Positions 1 through 5,677 of a stretch of 5,844 bases of DNA are shown here, one piece after another; positions within the stretch are counted from its first letter, which is position 1; each line of letters starts with the position of its first letter. The notes beneath the pieces were generated by a model. It searched no databases, had not been told where the DNA came from, and worked only from the letters and a program-made list of their open reading frames with translations. The position numbers and the translations under genes are program-made. Source of the DNA: Oceanobacillus_B kapialis. Lineage in GTDB: Bacteria > Bacillota > Bacilli > Bacillales > Amphibacillaceae. The stretch lies in assembly GCF_042685265.1 (NCBI RefSeq), contig NZ_JBHUMX010000017.1; one strand, written 5' to 3'.

Positions 1-104
1 AGCGGAGAGGTCACACCTGTTCCCATGCCGAACACAGAAGTTAAGTTCTCCAGCGCCGATGGTAGTTGGGGCTTTGCCCCTGCAAGAGTAGGACGCCGCC
101 AGGC
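1..104 (+). rRNA. rrf: 5S ribosomal RNA, 5' end cut by the window
   Basis: This is 5S rRNA, which joins the large ribosomal subunit. The sequence matches the Bacillus 5S pattern from about nucleotide 13 onward: GAGGTCACACCTGTTCCCAT, then CCGAACACAGAAGTTAAG, then CAGCGCCGATGGTAGT, and the closing GAGAGTAGGACGCCGCCAGGC. About 12 nt of the 5' end lie outside the window, judged against the 116-nt B. subtilis form. The 3' end is placed at GCCAGGC by comparison with mature B. subtilis 5S; a few nucleotides of uncertainty remain. It marks the end of an rRNA operon whose 16S and 23S genes would lie upstream, and it is followed by two tRNA genes on the same strand. Confidence 0.97.
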
Positions 105-112
105 CGGAAGAT

Positions 113-149
113 AGTAATTAAATATTTTCTCATATCGCGGGGTGGAGCA
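113..149 (+). repeat. 37-bp direct repeat, copy 1, with a truncated tRNA-fMet 5' end
   Basis: These 37 bases are identical to 265-301, at an offset of 152 bp. The unit holds a short AT-rich leader (AATTAAATATTTTCTCATAT) followed by the first 14 nt of tRNA-fMet (CGCGGGGTGGAGCA). In this copy the identity stops after the 14th tRNA base, so no functional tRNA follows. It reads as the scar of a partial duplication, of recombination between rRNA operons, or of an insertion; the sequence alone does not decide among these. Confidence 0.93.
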
Positions 150-264
150 ACGAGCAGTACATCTGCCGAGTTTGCTACGAGTAACCCCGAAGCATTTGAC
201 ATCCTAGAATTAACTAGTAGATGCAGGGGTCAAAATAAAGTGTTCACTGTAAATAGTGAGCATG
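150..264 (+). other. Unassigned foldable spacer segment between the repeat copies
   Basis: This is 115 nt in the 5S-tRNA spacer that I cannot assign. It does not continue the tRNA-fMet sequence after copy 1 of the repeat. It can fold: CGGGGT 138-143 with ACCCCG 184-189, AGCAA 146-150 with TTGCT 172-176, and GCAG 154-157 with CTGC 163-166 nest into one hairpin. GCAT 192-195 with ATGC 221-224 encloses CTAG 204-207 with CTAG 214-217. TGTTCACT 241-248 pairs with AGTGAGCA 255-262 (one G-U). The open frame across it begins inside the 5S gene and is not credible as a protein. It could be a remnant of a different rrn spacer, a small mobile element, or a processed RNA segment. Confidence 0.5.
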
Positions 265-287
265 AGTAATTAAATATTTTCTCATAT

Positions 288-301
<14 letters not shown>
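265..301 (+). repeat. 37-bp direct repeat, copy 2, running into tRNA-fMet
   Basis: This copy is identical to 113-149. It covers a 23-nt leader and the first 14 nt of the intact tRNA-fMet gene that starts at 288. Because the AT-rich leader is duplicated with the tRNA start, the match is a real copy and not chance similarity to a tRNA acceptor/D-arm. Confidence 0.93.
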
Positions 302-364
<63 letters not shown>

Positions 365-381
365 AATTATTTAAATACATT

Positions 382-458
382 GGTCCGGTAGTTCAGTTGG
401 TTAGAATGCCTGCCTGTCACGCAGGAGGTCGCGGGTTCGAGTCCCGTCCGGACCGCCA
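382..458 (+). tRNA. tRNA-Asp (GTC)
   Basis: This is a 77-nt tRNA with encoded GCCA end. The acceptor strands GGTCCGG and CCGGACC pair. The anticodon stem CCTGC/GCAGG (409-413/421-425) encloses the loop CTGTCAC with anticodon GTC at 416-418, which decodes GAY aspartate codons. The T arm contains GGGTTCGAGTCCC. It follows tRNA-fMet after 17 nt, the same pair as in the B. subtilis trnE cluster as I recall it, and it is the last gene before the rRNA/tRNA transcript terminates. Confidence 0.98.
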
Positions 459-475
459 TACTTATAAAATATTCT

Positions 476-510
476 ACACATGAATTCGTTAAGAGAATCA
501 TGTGTTTTTT
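476..510 (+). terminator. Rho-independent terminator of the rRNA-tRNA operon
   Basis: ACACATGA (476-483) pairs with TCATGTGT (498-505). The stem is extended by TTC (485-487) with GAA (495-497), leaving A484 bulged and a 7-nt loop GTTAAGA. The stem runs directly into TTTTTT ending at 510. It sits 17 nt after tRNA-Asp and separates the stable-RNA transcript from thiL. Confidence 0.9.
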
Positions 511-588
511 AATGTTTACGAAAATATATAAGTGAATCATCGAGAAGTAGAGGAAGTTCTAAAGAAAACACTAACTATTCTTTTTCAA

Positions 589-616
589 TTGACACTTTTT
601 TTGCTATCATTAAGGT
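589..616 (+). promoter_or_regulatory. Probable SigA-type promoter for the thiL operon
   Basis: A perfect -35 hexamer TTGACA lies at 589-594. The best -10 at normal spacing is TAAGGT at 611-616 (16 bp, 4 of 6 matches). An alternative is the extended -10 TGCTATCAT (602-610) with a poorer -35 TTTTCA at 582-587. The region lies between the tRNA terminator and thiL, where an operon promoter is expected. The pairing of hexamers is uncertain. No thiamine diphosphate (THI-box) riboswitch motif is visible between here and the start codon. Confidence 0.45.
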
Positions 617-636
617 TGTATATTTGATTGGAAAAT

Positions 637-650
637 GGTGATACCAGTTG
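637..650 (+). promoter_or_regulatory. Ribosome binding site and TTG start that fix the thiL N-terminus
   Basis: GGTGAT (637-642) matches the 3' part of the consensus AGGAGGTGAT and ends 5 nt before TTG at 648-650. An in-frame TGA at 639-641 rules out any start further upstream. The nearby ATG at 652 is in another frame. The resulting N-terminus MDEF agrees with the ThiL family, so the rare TTG initiator is well supported. Confidence 0.8.
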
Positions 651-1616
651 GATGAATTCTCTTTTATTAATACAATTAAACAGGGTAGATATAATCAGCC
701 TTCTTTAGTAAGAGGTATTGGCGATGATGCCGCAGTCTTTAGAACGCAAGAAGATGTTGTAACAGCAGTTGATACGTTTGTAGAGGGAGTTCATTTTAGT
801 AAAAAGACCATGTCTCCTTATCAAACAGGTTACCGAGCACTTGCTGCGAATCTGAGCGATCTTGCTGCAATGGGAGCGAGGCCTGTTTTTTACCTTGTTT
901 CCATTGTGATACCTAAAATATGGAAATTAAATGAACTTGAAGAAATATTCCATGGAATGAGAGCATTAGCACGAAATCATCACATGGATCTTATTGGTGG
1001 TGATACGGTCTCTGGATCTGAACTTTCTATTTCCATAACGGTAATTGGTTATGTAGATCAAGACATGGCCCGTTTTCGTCATACAGCTAAACCAGGTGAT
1101 CATGTATTTGTAACAGGGACGCTTGGAGACGCAAGAGCAGGATTACATCTGTTGACGGAAGATAGAGAGTGTGATTATAAAAACGTAGCATTTTTTAAAA
1201 AGAGACATCAAATGCCAACGCCCCGTTTAGAATTTGCTTTAAAGCTAGCGGATATTGATCGAGTAACCTTAAATGACGTAAGCGATGGTATTGCTAATGA
1301 GGCAAATGAAATTGCGGAGGCATCTAACGTTTGTTTGACGCTTTACGATAAGGAGATTCCCACGAGTGAAGACTTTGGGCAGTTTTCCCTTAAGATGCAG
1401 CATGAATGGAAATATTTCGGCGGGGAAGACTTTGAGCTATTAGGTACAGTAGCTGAAAAAAACTGGAACTCCCTCGTTAAGGCAGCAAAAGATTCAGGTG
1501 TCCAATTAACGAAAATTGGTTTTGTAACAAATACAAACAATGAACCAGCTGTCTTTGTGATTGAAAATGACACTAAAGCACGTTTAGATAAAAAAGGTTA
1601 TACACATTTAAAGTAG
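648..1616 (+). CDS. thiL: Thiamine-monophosphate kinase
   Basis: This enzyme phosphorylates thiamine monophosphate with ATP to give thiamine diphosphate, the active cofactor, in the cytoplasm. The 322-aa protein has normal family length and the PurM/AIR-synthase-like layout. The N-terminal half carries the metal/nucleotide motif GIGDDAA (residues 23-29), VDTFVEGVHF (41-50), the segment ALAANLSDLAAMGARP (64-79) and IGGDT (116-120). The C-terminal half carries VTGTLGDARAG (155-165), NDVSDGIANE (209-218, where MDISDGL is more usual) and FGGEDFELL (257-265). It starts with TTG, and an in-frame stop just upstream excludes longer forms. It is the first gene of the operon; its stop overlaps the tsaE Shine-Dalgarno sequence. 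The link of thiL to the t6A genes is conserved in B. subtilis (ydiA-ydiE), although the two pathways are not biochemically connected. Confidence 0.95.
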   Translation: MDEFSFINTIKQGRYNQPSLVRGIGDDAAVFRTQEDVVTAVDTFVEGVHFSKKTMSPYQTGYRALAANLSDLAAMGARPVFYLVSIVIPKIWKLNELEEIFHGMRALARNHHMDLIGGDTVSGSELSISITVIGYVDQDMARFRHTAKPGDHVFVTGTLGDARAGLHLLTEDRECDYKNVAFFKKRHQMPTPRLEFALKLADIDRVTLNDVSDGIANEANEIAEASNVCLTLYDKEIPTSEDFGQFSLKMQHEWKYFGGEDFELLGTVAEKNWNSLVKAAKDSGVQLTKIGFVTNTNNEPAVFVIENDTKARLDKKGYTHLK

Positions 1617-1625
1617 GTGAAATTT

Positions 1626-2075
1626 ATGCAAGCACACCAAATAAAAGTAGCAACAGAAGAAGAAACAAAACAACTTGCAGCTCGCTTAGCAGGATTATTA
1701 AAGCCGGGAGATGTGCTTACACTAGAAGGGGAATTAGGAACCGGTAAAACAACGTTTACAAAAGGTATTGCTACGGGTCTTGGTGTGAAGAGGCATGTAA
1801 GTAGTCCTACTTTCACCATTATTAAAGAATATAAGGGTGAACTGCCTTTATATCATATGGATGTGTATCGCTTAGAAAACTCAGAAGAAGACATAGGTTT
1901 TGATGAATATTTTAATGGTAACGGTATTTGTGTTGTAGAGTGGGCACAGTTTATCAAAGAGTTTCTACCTGAAGAAAGATTGGAAATTGAAATCCAATAC
2001 GCAGGTGAGGAAGAAAGAATCATTAATTTTACAGCAATCGGTAGTCATTTTGAAGGTTTACTAGGGGAGCTGTAA
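1626..2075 (+). CDS. tsaE: tRNA threonylcarbamoyladenosine (t6A) biosynthesis ATPase TsaE
   Basis: TsaE is the small P-loop ATPase that works with TsaB and TsaD to make t6A at position 37 of tRNAs that read ANN codons; ATP hydrolysis is thought to reset the TsaBD complex. The 149-aa product carries the Walker A motif GELGTGKT (residues 35-42), the family segment VSSPTFTI (58-65), HMDVYRL (77-83) and VVEWAQ (103-108), in the expected order. ATG at 1626 is chosen because AGGTGA (1615-1620) lies 5 nt before it. A GTG at 1617, directly after the thiL stop, would add three residues but falls within that ribosome binding site. Near-zero spacing to thiL supports co-transcription. A 51-nt gap separates it from tsaB. 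Confidence 0.95.
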   Translation: MQAHQIKVATEEETKQLAARLAGLLKPGDVLTLEGELGTGKTTFTKGIATGLGVKRHVSSPTFTIIKEYKGELPLYHMDVYRLENSEEDIGFDEYFNGNGICVVEWAQFIKEFLPEERLEIEIQYAGEEERIINFTAIGSHFEGLLGEL

Positions 2076-2126
2076 AAAACGCTTTTTAAACACTTGTTGG
2101 AACTGAAAATATGAGGAGTAACGTGA

Positions 2127-2834
2127 ATGAATATACTAGCAATTGATACTTCTAATCAAGTATTAGGTGTTGCAATCGCCAAGGATAACCAGCTGCTTGG
2201 AGAAATAAAGACAAACCTTGCCAAAAACCATTCCGTCCGACTTATGCCTGCTATTGATCAGCTTATGAATGAGGTTTCCATGAAACCAGAGGAACTTGAT
2301 AAGATTGTAGTTGCAAAAGGGCCTGGATCTTATACAGGTGTTCGGATAGGTCTTGCGACTGCGAAATCAATGGCATGGGCTTTAGGAGTTCCAGTAATAG
2401 GGGTCTCAAGCTTAGAAGTCTTGGCATATCAAGGTAGGTTTTTTAACGGCTTAATCTGCCCATTTTTTGATGCGCGACGGGGTTTAGTATTCTCCGCGGC
2501 TTATGAGTGGGGAGCGGAACAACCAGTAGAGAAATATAAGGAAACAAATATGTTGATGACAGATTTTCTTGATGCTCTCGGTGAGCAAGAGAAACCTGTG
2601 CTATTCCTGAGCCCGGATATAGAGCTATACAGGGATAAAATCAAGGAAAAACTTGGTGATCGTGCTATTATTCCAACATTTTCTTTTCATGTTGCTGATG
2701 CAAGCCACTTAATCGTTGCCGGTACCAAAAAACAGGTAGAGTCAACGCATGCTCTGACTCCGAATTATCTTCGTCTTGCTGAAGCCGAGGCAAAGTGGAT
2801 CCAGCAACAAAAGGAACAACAGAGCAATGAGTGA
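2127..2834 (+). CDS. tsaB: t6A biosynthesis dimerisation partner TsaB
   Basis: TsaB (YeaZ) is an inactive paralogue of TsaD that forms a heterodimer with it and is needed for transfer of the threonylcarbamoyl group to A37 of tRNA. The 235-aa protein has the ASKHA-fold N-terminus MNILAIDTSNQVLGVAI (1-17), HSVRLMPAI (35-43), the hallmark GPGSYTGVRIG (65-75), DARRGLVFSA (115-124) and the C-terminal TPNYLRLAEAE (211-221). It lacks the HxxxH metal pair seen in TsaD, as expected. GAGGAG (2113-2118) lies 8 nt before the ATG. Its last 8 bases overlap the start of rimI, which suggests coupled translation. Confidence 0.95.
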   Translation: MNILAIDTSNQVLGVAIAKDNQLLGEIKTNLAKNHSVRLMPAIDQLMNEVSMKPEELDKIVVAKGPGSYTGVRIGLATAKSMAWALGVPVIGVSSLEVLAYQGRFFNGLICPFFDARRGLVFSAAYEWGAEQPVEKYKETNMLMTDFLDALGEQEKPVLFLSPDIELYRDKIKEKLGDRAIIPTFSFHVADASHLIVAGTKKQVESTHALTPNYLRLAEAEAKWIQQQKEQQSNE

Positions 2835-3276
2835 CATTACGATACGTAACATGGAAGTTATGGACGTAGATCAAGTTATGGAAGTAGAAAAAGCATCATT
2901 TGCTACACCATGGACGACCGATATTTTTTATCAGGAAATTGTTGATAATCAATATGCTCATTATTATGTGATAGAATGGAACGGGAAGATTGCTGGCTAT
3001 GCAGGTACGTGGGTAGTGCTAGAAGATGCGCAGGTTACCAATATTGCGATCATGCCAGAATTAAGAGGCAAGAAACTTGGAGAAAAGCTATTTCAATATA
3101 TGCTCTATCAAGTTAAACTAAATGGAGCGAGACGCCTTTCCCTTGAAGTACGTGAATCAAATCTTCCGGCACAAAGATTGTATCGTAAATTTGGATTGGT
3201 TCCTGGTGGAATAAGGAAGAATTATTATACTGACAATCAAGAAGATGCCATCGTTATGTGGGTGAATATATTATGA
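2827..3276 (+). CDS. rimI: Ribosomal protein S18-alanine N-acetyltransferase family (GNAT)
   Basis: This is a GNAT-fold acetyltransferase that uses acetyl-CoA to acetylate protein N-termini, in E. coli the N-terminal alanine of ribosomal protein S18. The 149-aa protein shows the acetyl-CoA-binding loop RGKKLGEKL (80-88), LEVRESNLPAQRLY (106-119) with E107 and Y119 spaced as the catalytic E103/Y115 of E. coli RimI, and GGIRKNYYTDN (127-137). The ATG at 2827 is preferred over one at 2776 because it lies at the tsaB stop, has AAGGA (2811-2815) 11 nt upstream, and gives the usual family N-terminus. It overlaps tsaB by 8 nt and tsaD by 4 nt. The S18 substrate is inferred from the family; related bacterial enzymes can be less specific. 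Confidence 0.92.
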   Translation: MSDITIRNMEVMDVDQVMEVEKASFATPWTTDIFYQEIVDNQYAHYYVIEWNGKIAGYAGTWVVLEDAQVTNIAIMPELRGKKLGEKLFQYMLYQVKLNGARRLSLEVRESNLPAQRLYRKFGLVPGGIRKNYYTDNQEDAIVMWVNIL

Positions 3277-4283
3277 GTAAGGATACGATCATTTTAGGAA
3301 TTGAAACAAGCTGTGATGAAACAGCTGTAGCTATCGTAAAAAATGGTACAACGATTATTTCCAATGTCGTAGCATCCCAAATTGAAAGCCATAAGCGCTT
3401 TGGTGGGGTGGTGCCAGAGATTGCGTCAAGACATCATGTTGAGCAAATGACCATTGTACTTGAAGAGGCTTTTGCACAAGCAGAGCTTACGTGGGAAGAT
3501 ATTGATGCAATTGCAGTAACGGAAGGTCCAGGACTTGTGGGAGCTTTGTTAATTGGCGTAAACACAGCGAAAGCCTTAGCTTTTGCGAAACAGAAGCCAT
3601 TGGTCGGTGTCCATCACATTGCTGGCCATATATACGCAAATCGTTTGGAAAAAGAGTTTGATTTCCCTCTATTAGCACTAATTGTTTCTGGTGGCCATAC
3701 GGAGCTTGTATTAATGAAAGAACATGGCAGTTATGAAGTGATTGGTGAAACGAGAGACGATGCAGCTGGGGAAGCTTATGATAAAGTAGCTAGAATGTTA
3801 AGCTTGCCATACCCTGGTGGTCCACAAATTGATCGGCTTGCAGCAGTAGGAGAAGCAACTATTGATTTTCCGAGAGCATGGCTTGAGGAAGGTAGTTATG
3901 ATTTTAGCTTTAGTGGCTTAAAATCCTCTGTTATTAATACAATCCACAATGCCAAACAGCGTGGTGAAGAATTAAAGAACGAGCATATTGCTGCCAGCTT
4001 TCAAGCAAGCGTTGTGGATGTACTTGTTAATAAGACAGTCCGTGCTGCGCAGGCTTACGAGGTAAAGCAAGTGATTGTAGCTGGAGGGGTAGCAGCAAAT
4101 AGTGGGCTTCGCCAAGCGCTTGAGTCCGCTTTTGCAAAAACACAAATCCCGCTCCTTATTCCCCCTTTAAAACTTTGTACAGATAATGCTGCTATGATAG
4201 CAGCGGCTGGTACAATTGCTTACGAACAAGGGAAAAGGGCATCCTGGGATTTGAATGCTAATCCTTCGTTACTGTTAGAGTAG
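3273..4283 (+). CDS. tsaD: tRNA N6-adenosine threonylcarbamoyltransferase TsaD
   Basis: TsaD (formerly Gcp/YdiE) is the catalytic subunit that transfers threonylcarbamoyl from threonylcarbamoyl-AMP, made by TsaC/YwlC elsewhere in the genome, to N6 of A37 in ANN-decoding tRNAs. The 336-aa protein shows GIETSCDETA (9-18), ESHKRFGGVVPEIASRHH (38-55), EGPGLVGALLIG (84-95), the metal-binding HHIAGH (114-119; H115 and H119) with the third ligand D304 in LCTDNAAM, VSGGHTELV (138-146), SFSGLKS (212-218) and GGVAAN (271-276). The ATG at 3273 overlaps the rimI stop in an ATGA arrangement, with GGGTGA (3260-3265) 7 nt upstream. An in-frame ATG at 3258 would add five residues but would place that ribosome binding site inside the gene. 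It is the last gene of the operon; the DnaA-box cluster starts 2 nt after its stop. Confidence 0.97.
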   Translation: MSKDTIILGIETSCDETAVAIVKNGTTIISNVVASQIESHKRFGGVVPEIASRHHVEQMTIVLEEAFAQAELTWEDIDAIAVTEGPGLVGALLIGVNTAKALAFAKQKPLVGVHHIAGHIYANRLEKEFDFPLLALIVSGGHTELVLMKEHGSYEVIGETRDDAAGEAYDKVARMLSLPYPGGPQIDRLAAVGEATIDFPRAWLEEGSYDFSFSGLKSSVINTIHNAKQRGEELKNEHIAASFQASVVDVLVNKTVRAAQAYEVKQVIVAGGVAANSGLRQALESAFAKTQIPLLIPPLKLCTDNAAMIAAAGTIAYEQGKRASWDLNANPSLLLE

Positions 4284-4284
4284 A

Positions 4285-4293
4285 TTATCCACA
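4285..4293 (+). promoter_or_regulatory. Perfect DnaA box TTATCCACA
   Basis: This 9-mer is the canonical strong DnaA box. It lies 1 nt after the tsaD stop codon and is the only box of the cluster on the + strand, facing the remaining boxes. Confidence 0.8.
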
Positions 4294-4374
4294 GGCCTGT
4301 TTATAACTGACAAAGAAAACGGTGTATAACGGTTTTATATGGGGATAAAAGTAGTGGATAACTCTAGTTTAGCT

Positions 4375-4392
4375 TGTGGATATTGTGTATAA
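4375..4392 (-). promoter_or_regulatory. Two abutting DnaA boxes in tandem
   Basis: TGTGGATAT (4375-4383) and TGTGTATAA (4384-4392) lie head to tail with no spacer and the same orientation. The second is a perfect box on the minus strand (TTATACACA); the first differs at the final base. Close same-orientation boxes favour cooperative DnaA loading, so this pair is the likely core of the cluster. Confidence 0.65.
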
Positions 4393-4504
4393 CTTTGTTA
4401 ACAACCTCTATTTATAGGCTTGTTTGAGATTGAAAGTTGTGGATATGTTAAAAGTCTTAAGAAAATGATTTAATTTAGCAAAACAGAAATTTGGTGATTG
4501 GTAT

Positions 4505-5677
4505 ATGTCCAAAAAACAATCTTTTTATATTCAGAATGACCTAATCACATTGTTCATTTTATTTGCTGCTGTCAGTTTATTAGCCGTTTATAATGCACAG
4601 CAATTGGAGCAATATAATCAAAACTTTGTATTAAAACAGATCATTTGGTTCACTGTCGGGATTGGGATAGTGGCTGCACTGCAATACTTTGATTTAGATC
4701 AGATGTATAAGGCGAGTGTGTATGTTTATATCTTTGGAGTGTTATTACTTGCGGTCTTACTTGTTAGTCCAGTAAGTATCGCAGAGCCGGTTAATGGTGC
4801 TAAAAGTTGGTTTACATTACCAGGCTTTTCCCTGCAGCCTGCAGAATTTACAAAGATGTCCACAGTCTTGTATATAGCAGCCATTATAAATCGACACAAA
4901 GAGAAGTTCGTAGTTAGCACGATCAAAAGTGATTTATTACTTCTAATAAAAATTCTTGCCATTACCGCTCTTCCTGTTGCCTTGATTATGAGACAGCCAG
5001 ACTTCGGAACATCCATGGTTTACTTATTCGTATGTGGCATGTTAATTATTCTTTCAGGGGTTAGTTGGAAAATTATTGGTACGCTTGTAGCCAGCATTTC
5101 GGCCTTCGGTGGAGCTGTGTTAGCGTTTATTGTACGTTTCCCAGATATAGCAAAAGAAATGGTTGGTAGTGGAAATGCGTATCAAATTGACCGAATTCTT
5201 ACATGGTTCAACCCAGAACAACAGGCACCCGATGCAACGTTTAACTTTGACCGGGCCCATATGGCACTCGGATCTGGGCAGCTATTTGGTAAAGGGATGG
5301 GGAGTTTACAGGTCGCGACACCAGAGGCACAAACGGATTTCATCTTTTCGGTTATAGGAGAAAGCTTTGGATTTATTGGTAGCGCGTTGGTGATATTCCT
5401 TTACTTTATGCTACTTTATAAACTGGTAACGCTTGGTTTAAATATGTATAAGCATTCTCCGTTCGGTTCCTATCTATGTTTTGGGTTCATGAGCATACTA
5501 CTTATCCACGTTTTTCAGAATGTAGGAATGAATTTGGGGATTATGCCAATCACAGGTATCCCACTCCTGTTGATAAGTTATGGTGGTAGCTCTGTGTTAT
5601 CCACAATGATCGGGTTGGGGCTTATATATAGAGTTGCAGTGGAACATTCCATTCAAAATGACTATCTATTCAAATAA
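4505..5677 (+). CDS. rodA: RodA/FtsW/SpoVE-family peptidoglycan glycosyltransferase (RodA-like)
   Basis: SEDS-family membrane proteins polymerise lipid II into glycan strands with a partner class B penicillin-binding protein; RodA acts in side-wall elongation, FtsW and SpoVE at septa or in spores. The 390-aa protein has about ten hydrophobic segments (for example around 12-30, 43-60, 70-90, 142-162, 188-211, 281-310, 323-345 and 349-378). Family landmarks are NGAKSWFTLPGFSLQPAEF (97-115), QPDFGTS (164-170), QTDFIFSVIGESFGF (276-290; D278 probably matches the essential Asp of RodA) and the C-terminal signature from N339/N343 to GIPLLLISYGGSS (351-363). GGTGAT (4493-4498) lies 6 nt before the ATG. 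RodA is preferred over FtsW because of its length (B. subtilis RodA is about 393 aa) and the QTDFIF context, but the paralogue is not certain. B. subtilis has the ABC-F gene ydiF next to tsaD instead. An IS end abuts its stop codon. Confidence 0.85.
   Translation: MSKKQSFYIQNDLITLFILFAAVSLLAVYNAQQLEQYNQNFVLKQIIWFTVGIGIVAALQYFDLDQMYKASVYVYIFGVLLLAVLLVSPVSIAEPVNGAKSWFTLPGFSLQPAEFTKMSTVLYIAAIINRHKEKFVVSTIKSDLLLLIKILAITALPVALIMRQPDFGTSMVYLFVCGMLIILSGVSWKIIGTLVASISAFGGAVLAFIVRFPDIAKEMVGSGNAYQIDRILTWFNPEQQAPDATFNFDRAHMALGSGQLFGKGMGSLQVATPEAQTDFIFSVIGESFGFIGSALVIFLYFMLLYKLVTLGLNMYKHSPFGSYLCFGFMSILLIHVFQNVGMNLGIMPITGIPLLLISYGGSSVLSTMIGLGLIYRVAVEHSIQNDYLFK

Larger units (their letters stand above)
4285..4446. 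promoter_or_regulatory. DnaA-box cluster downstream of tsaD
   Basis: In 162 nt there are eight 9-mers that match the DnaA-box consensus TTATNCACA perfectly or with one mismatch. Perfect boxes are TTATCCACA (4285-4293, +) and TGTGTATAA (4384-4392, minus). One-mismatch boxes, all on the minus strand, are TGTTTATAA (4298-4306), GGTGTATAA (4321-4329), TGGGGATAA (4340-4348), AGTGGATAA (4353-4361), TGTGGATAT (4375-4383) and TGTGGATAT (4438-4446). Fewer than one such site would be expected by chance in this length. In B. subtilis an oriC-distal DnaA-box cluster is known next to gcp (tsaD) and helps restrain replication initiation. No dnaA or dnaN gene is here, so it is read as a DnaA-binding/titration site and not an origin. 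An effect on rodA transcription is possible. Confidence 0.85.

Noticed and set aside
66..269. A 67-codon + strand open frame through the start of the window
   Set aside because: It begins inside the 5S rRNA gene, crosses the non-coding spacer and ends at the second repeat copy; it has no ribosome binding site and no recognisable protein features.
511..647. Possible thiamine diphosphate riboswitch ahead of thiL
   Set aside because: The conserved THI-box cores (CTGAGA and the ACCTGATCTGG-like element) are absent from this leader.
1617..1625. GTG at 1617 as the tsaE start
   Set aside because: It falls within the AGGTGA ribosome binding site that serves the ATG at 1626 and has no such site of its own.
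4401..4424. Possible terminator after tsaD: ACAACCT with AGGCTTGT
   Set aside because: The stem is short with a bulged C and is not followed by a clear T-run; AACGG-rich repeats near 4317-4336 also fail to pair well. I see no convincing tsaD terminator.
4284..4504. A replication origin (oriC)
   Set aside because: DnaA boxes are abundant, but dnaA, dnaN, rpmH and a clear AT-rich unwinding element with DnaA-trios are not present, and the gene context matches an origin-distal tsaD locus.
4726..5016. A 96-codon minus-strand open frame opposite rodA
   Set aside because: It is antisense to conserved RodA coding sequence and has no family features; the other minus-strand frames opposite thiL, tsaE, tsaB and tsaD are rejected for the same reason.
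5163..5357. A 64-codon + strand open frame within rodA
   Set aside because: It lies wholly inside the well-supported rodA gene in another frame and shows no separate ribosome binding site or family features.
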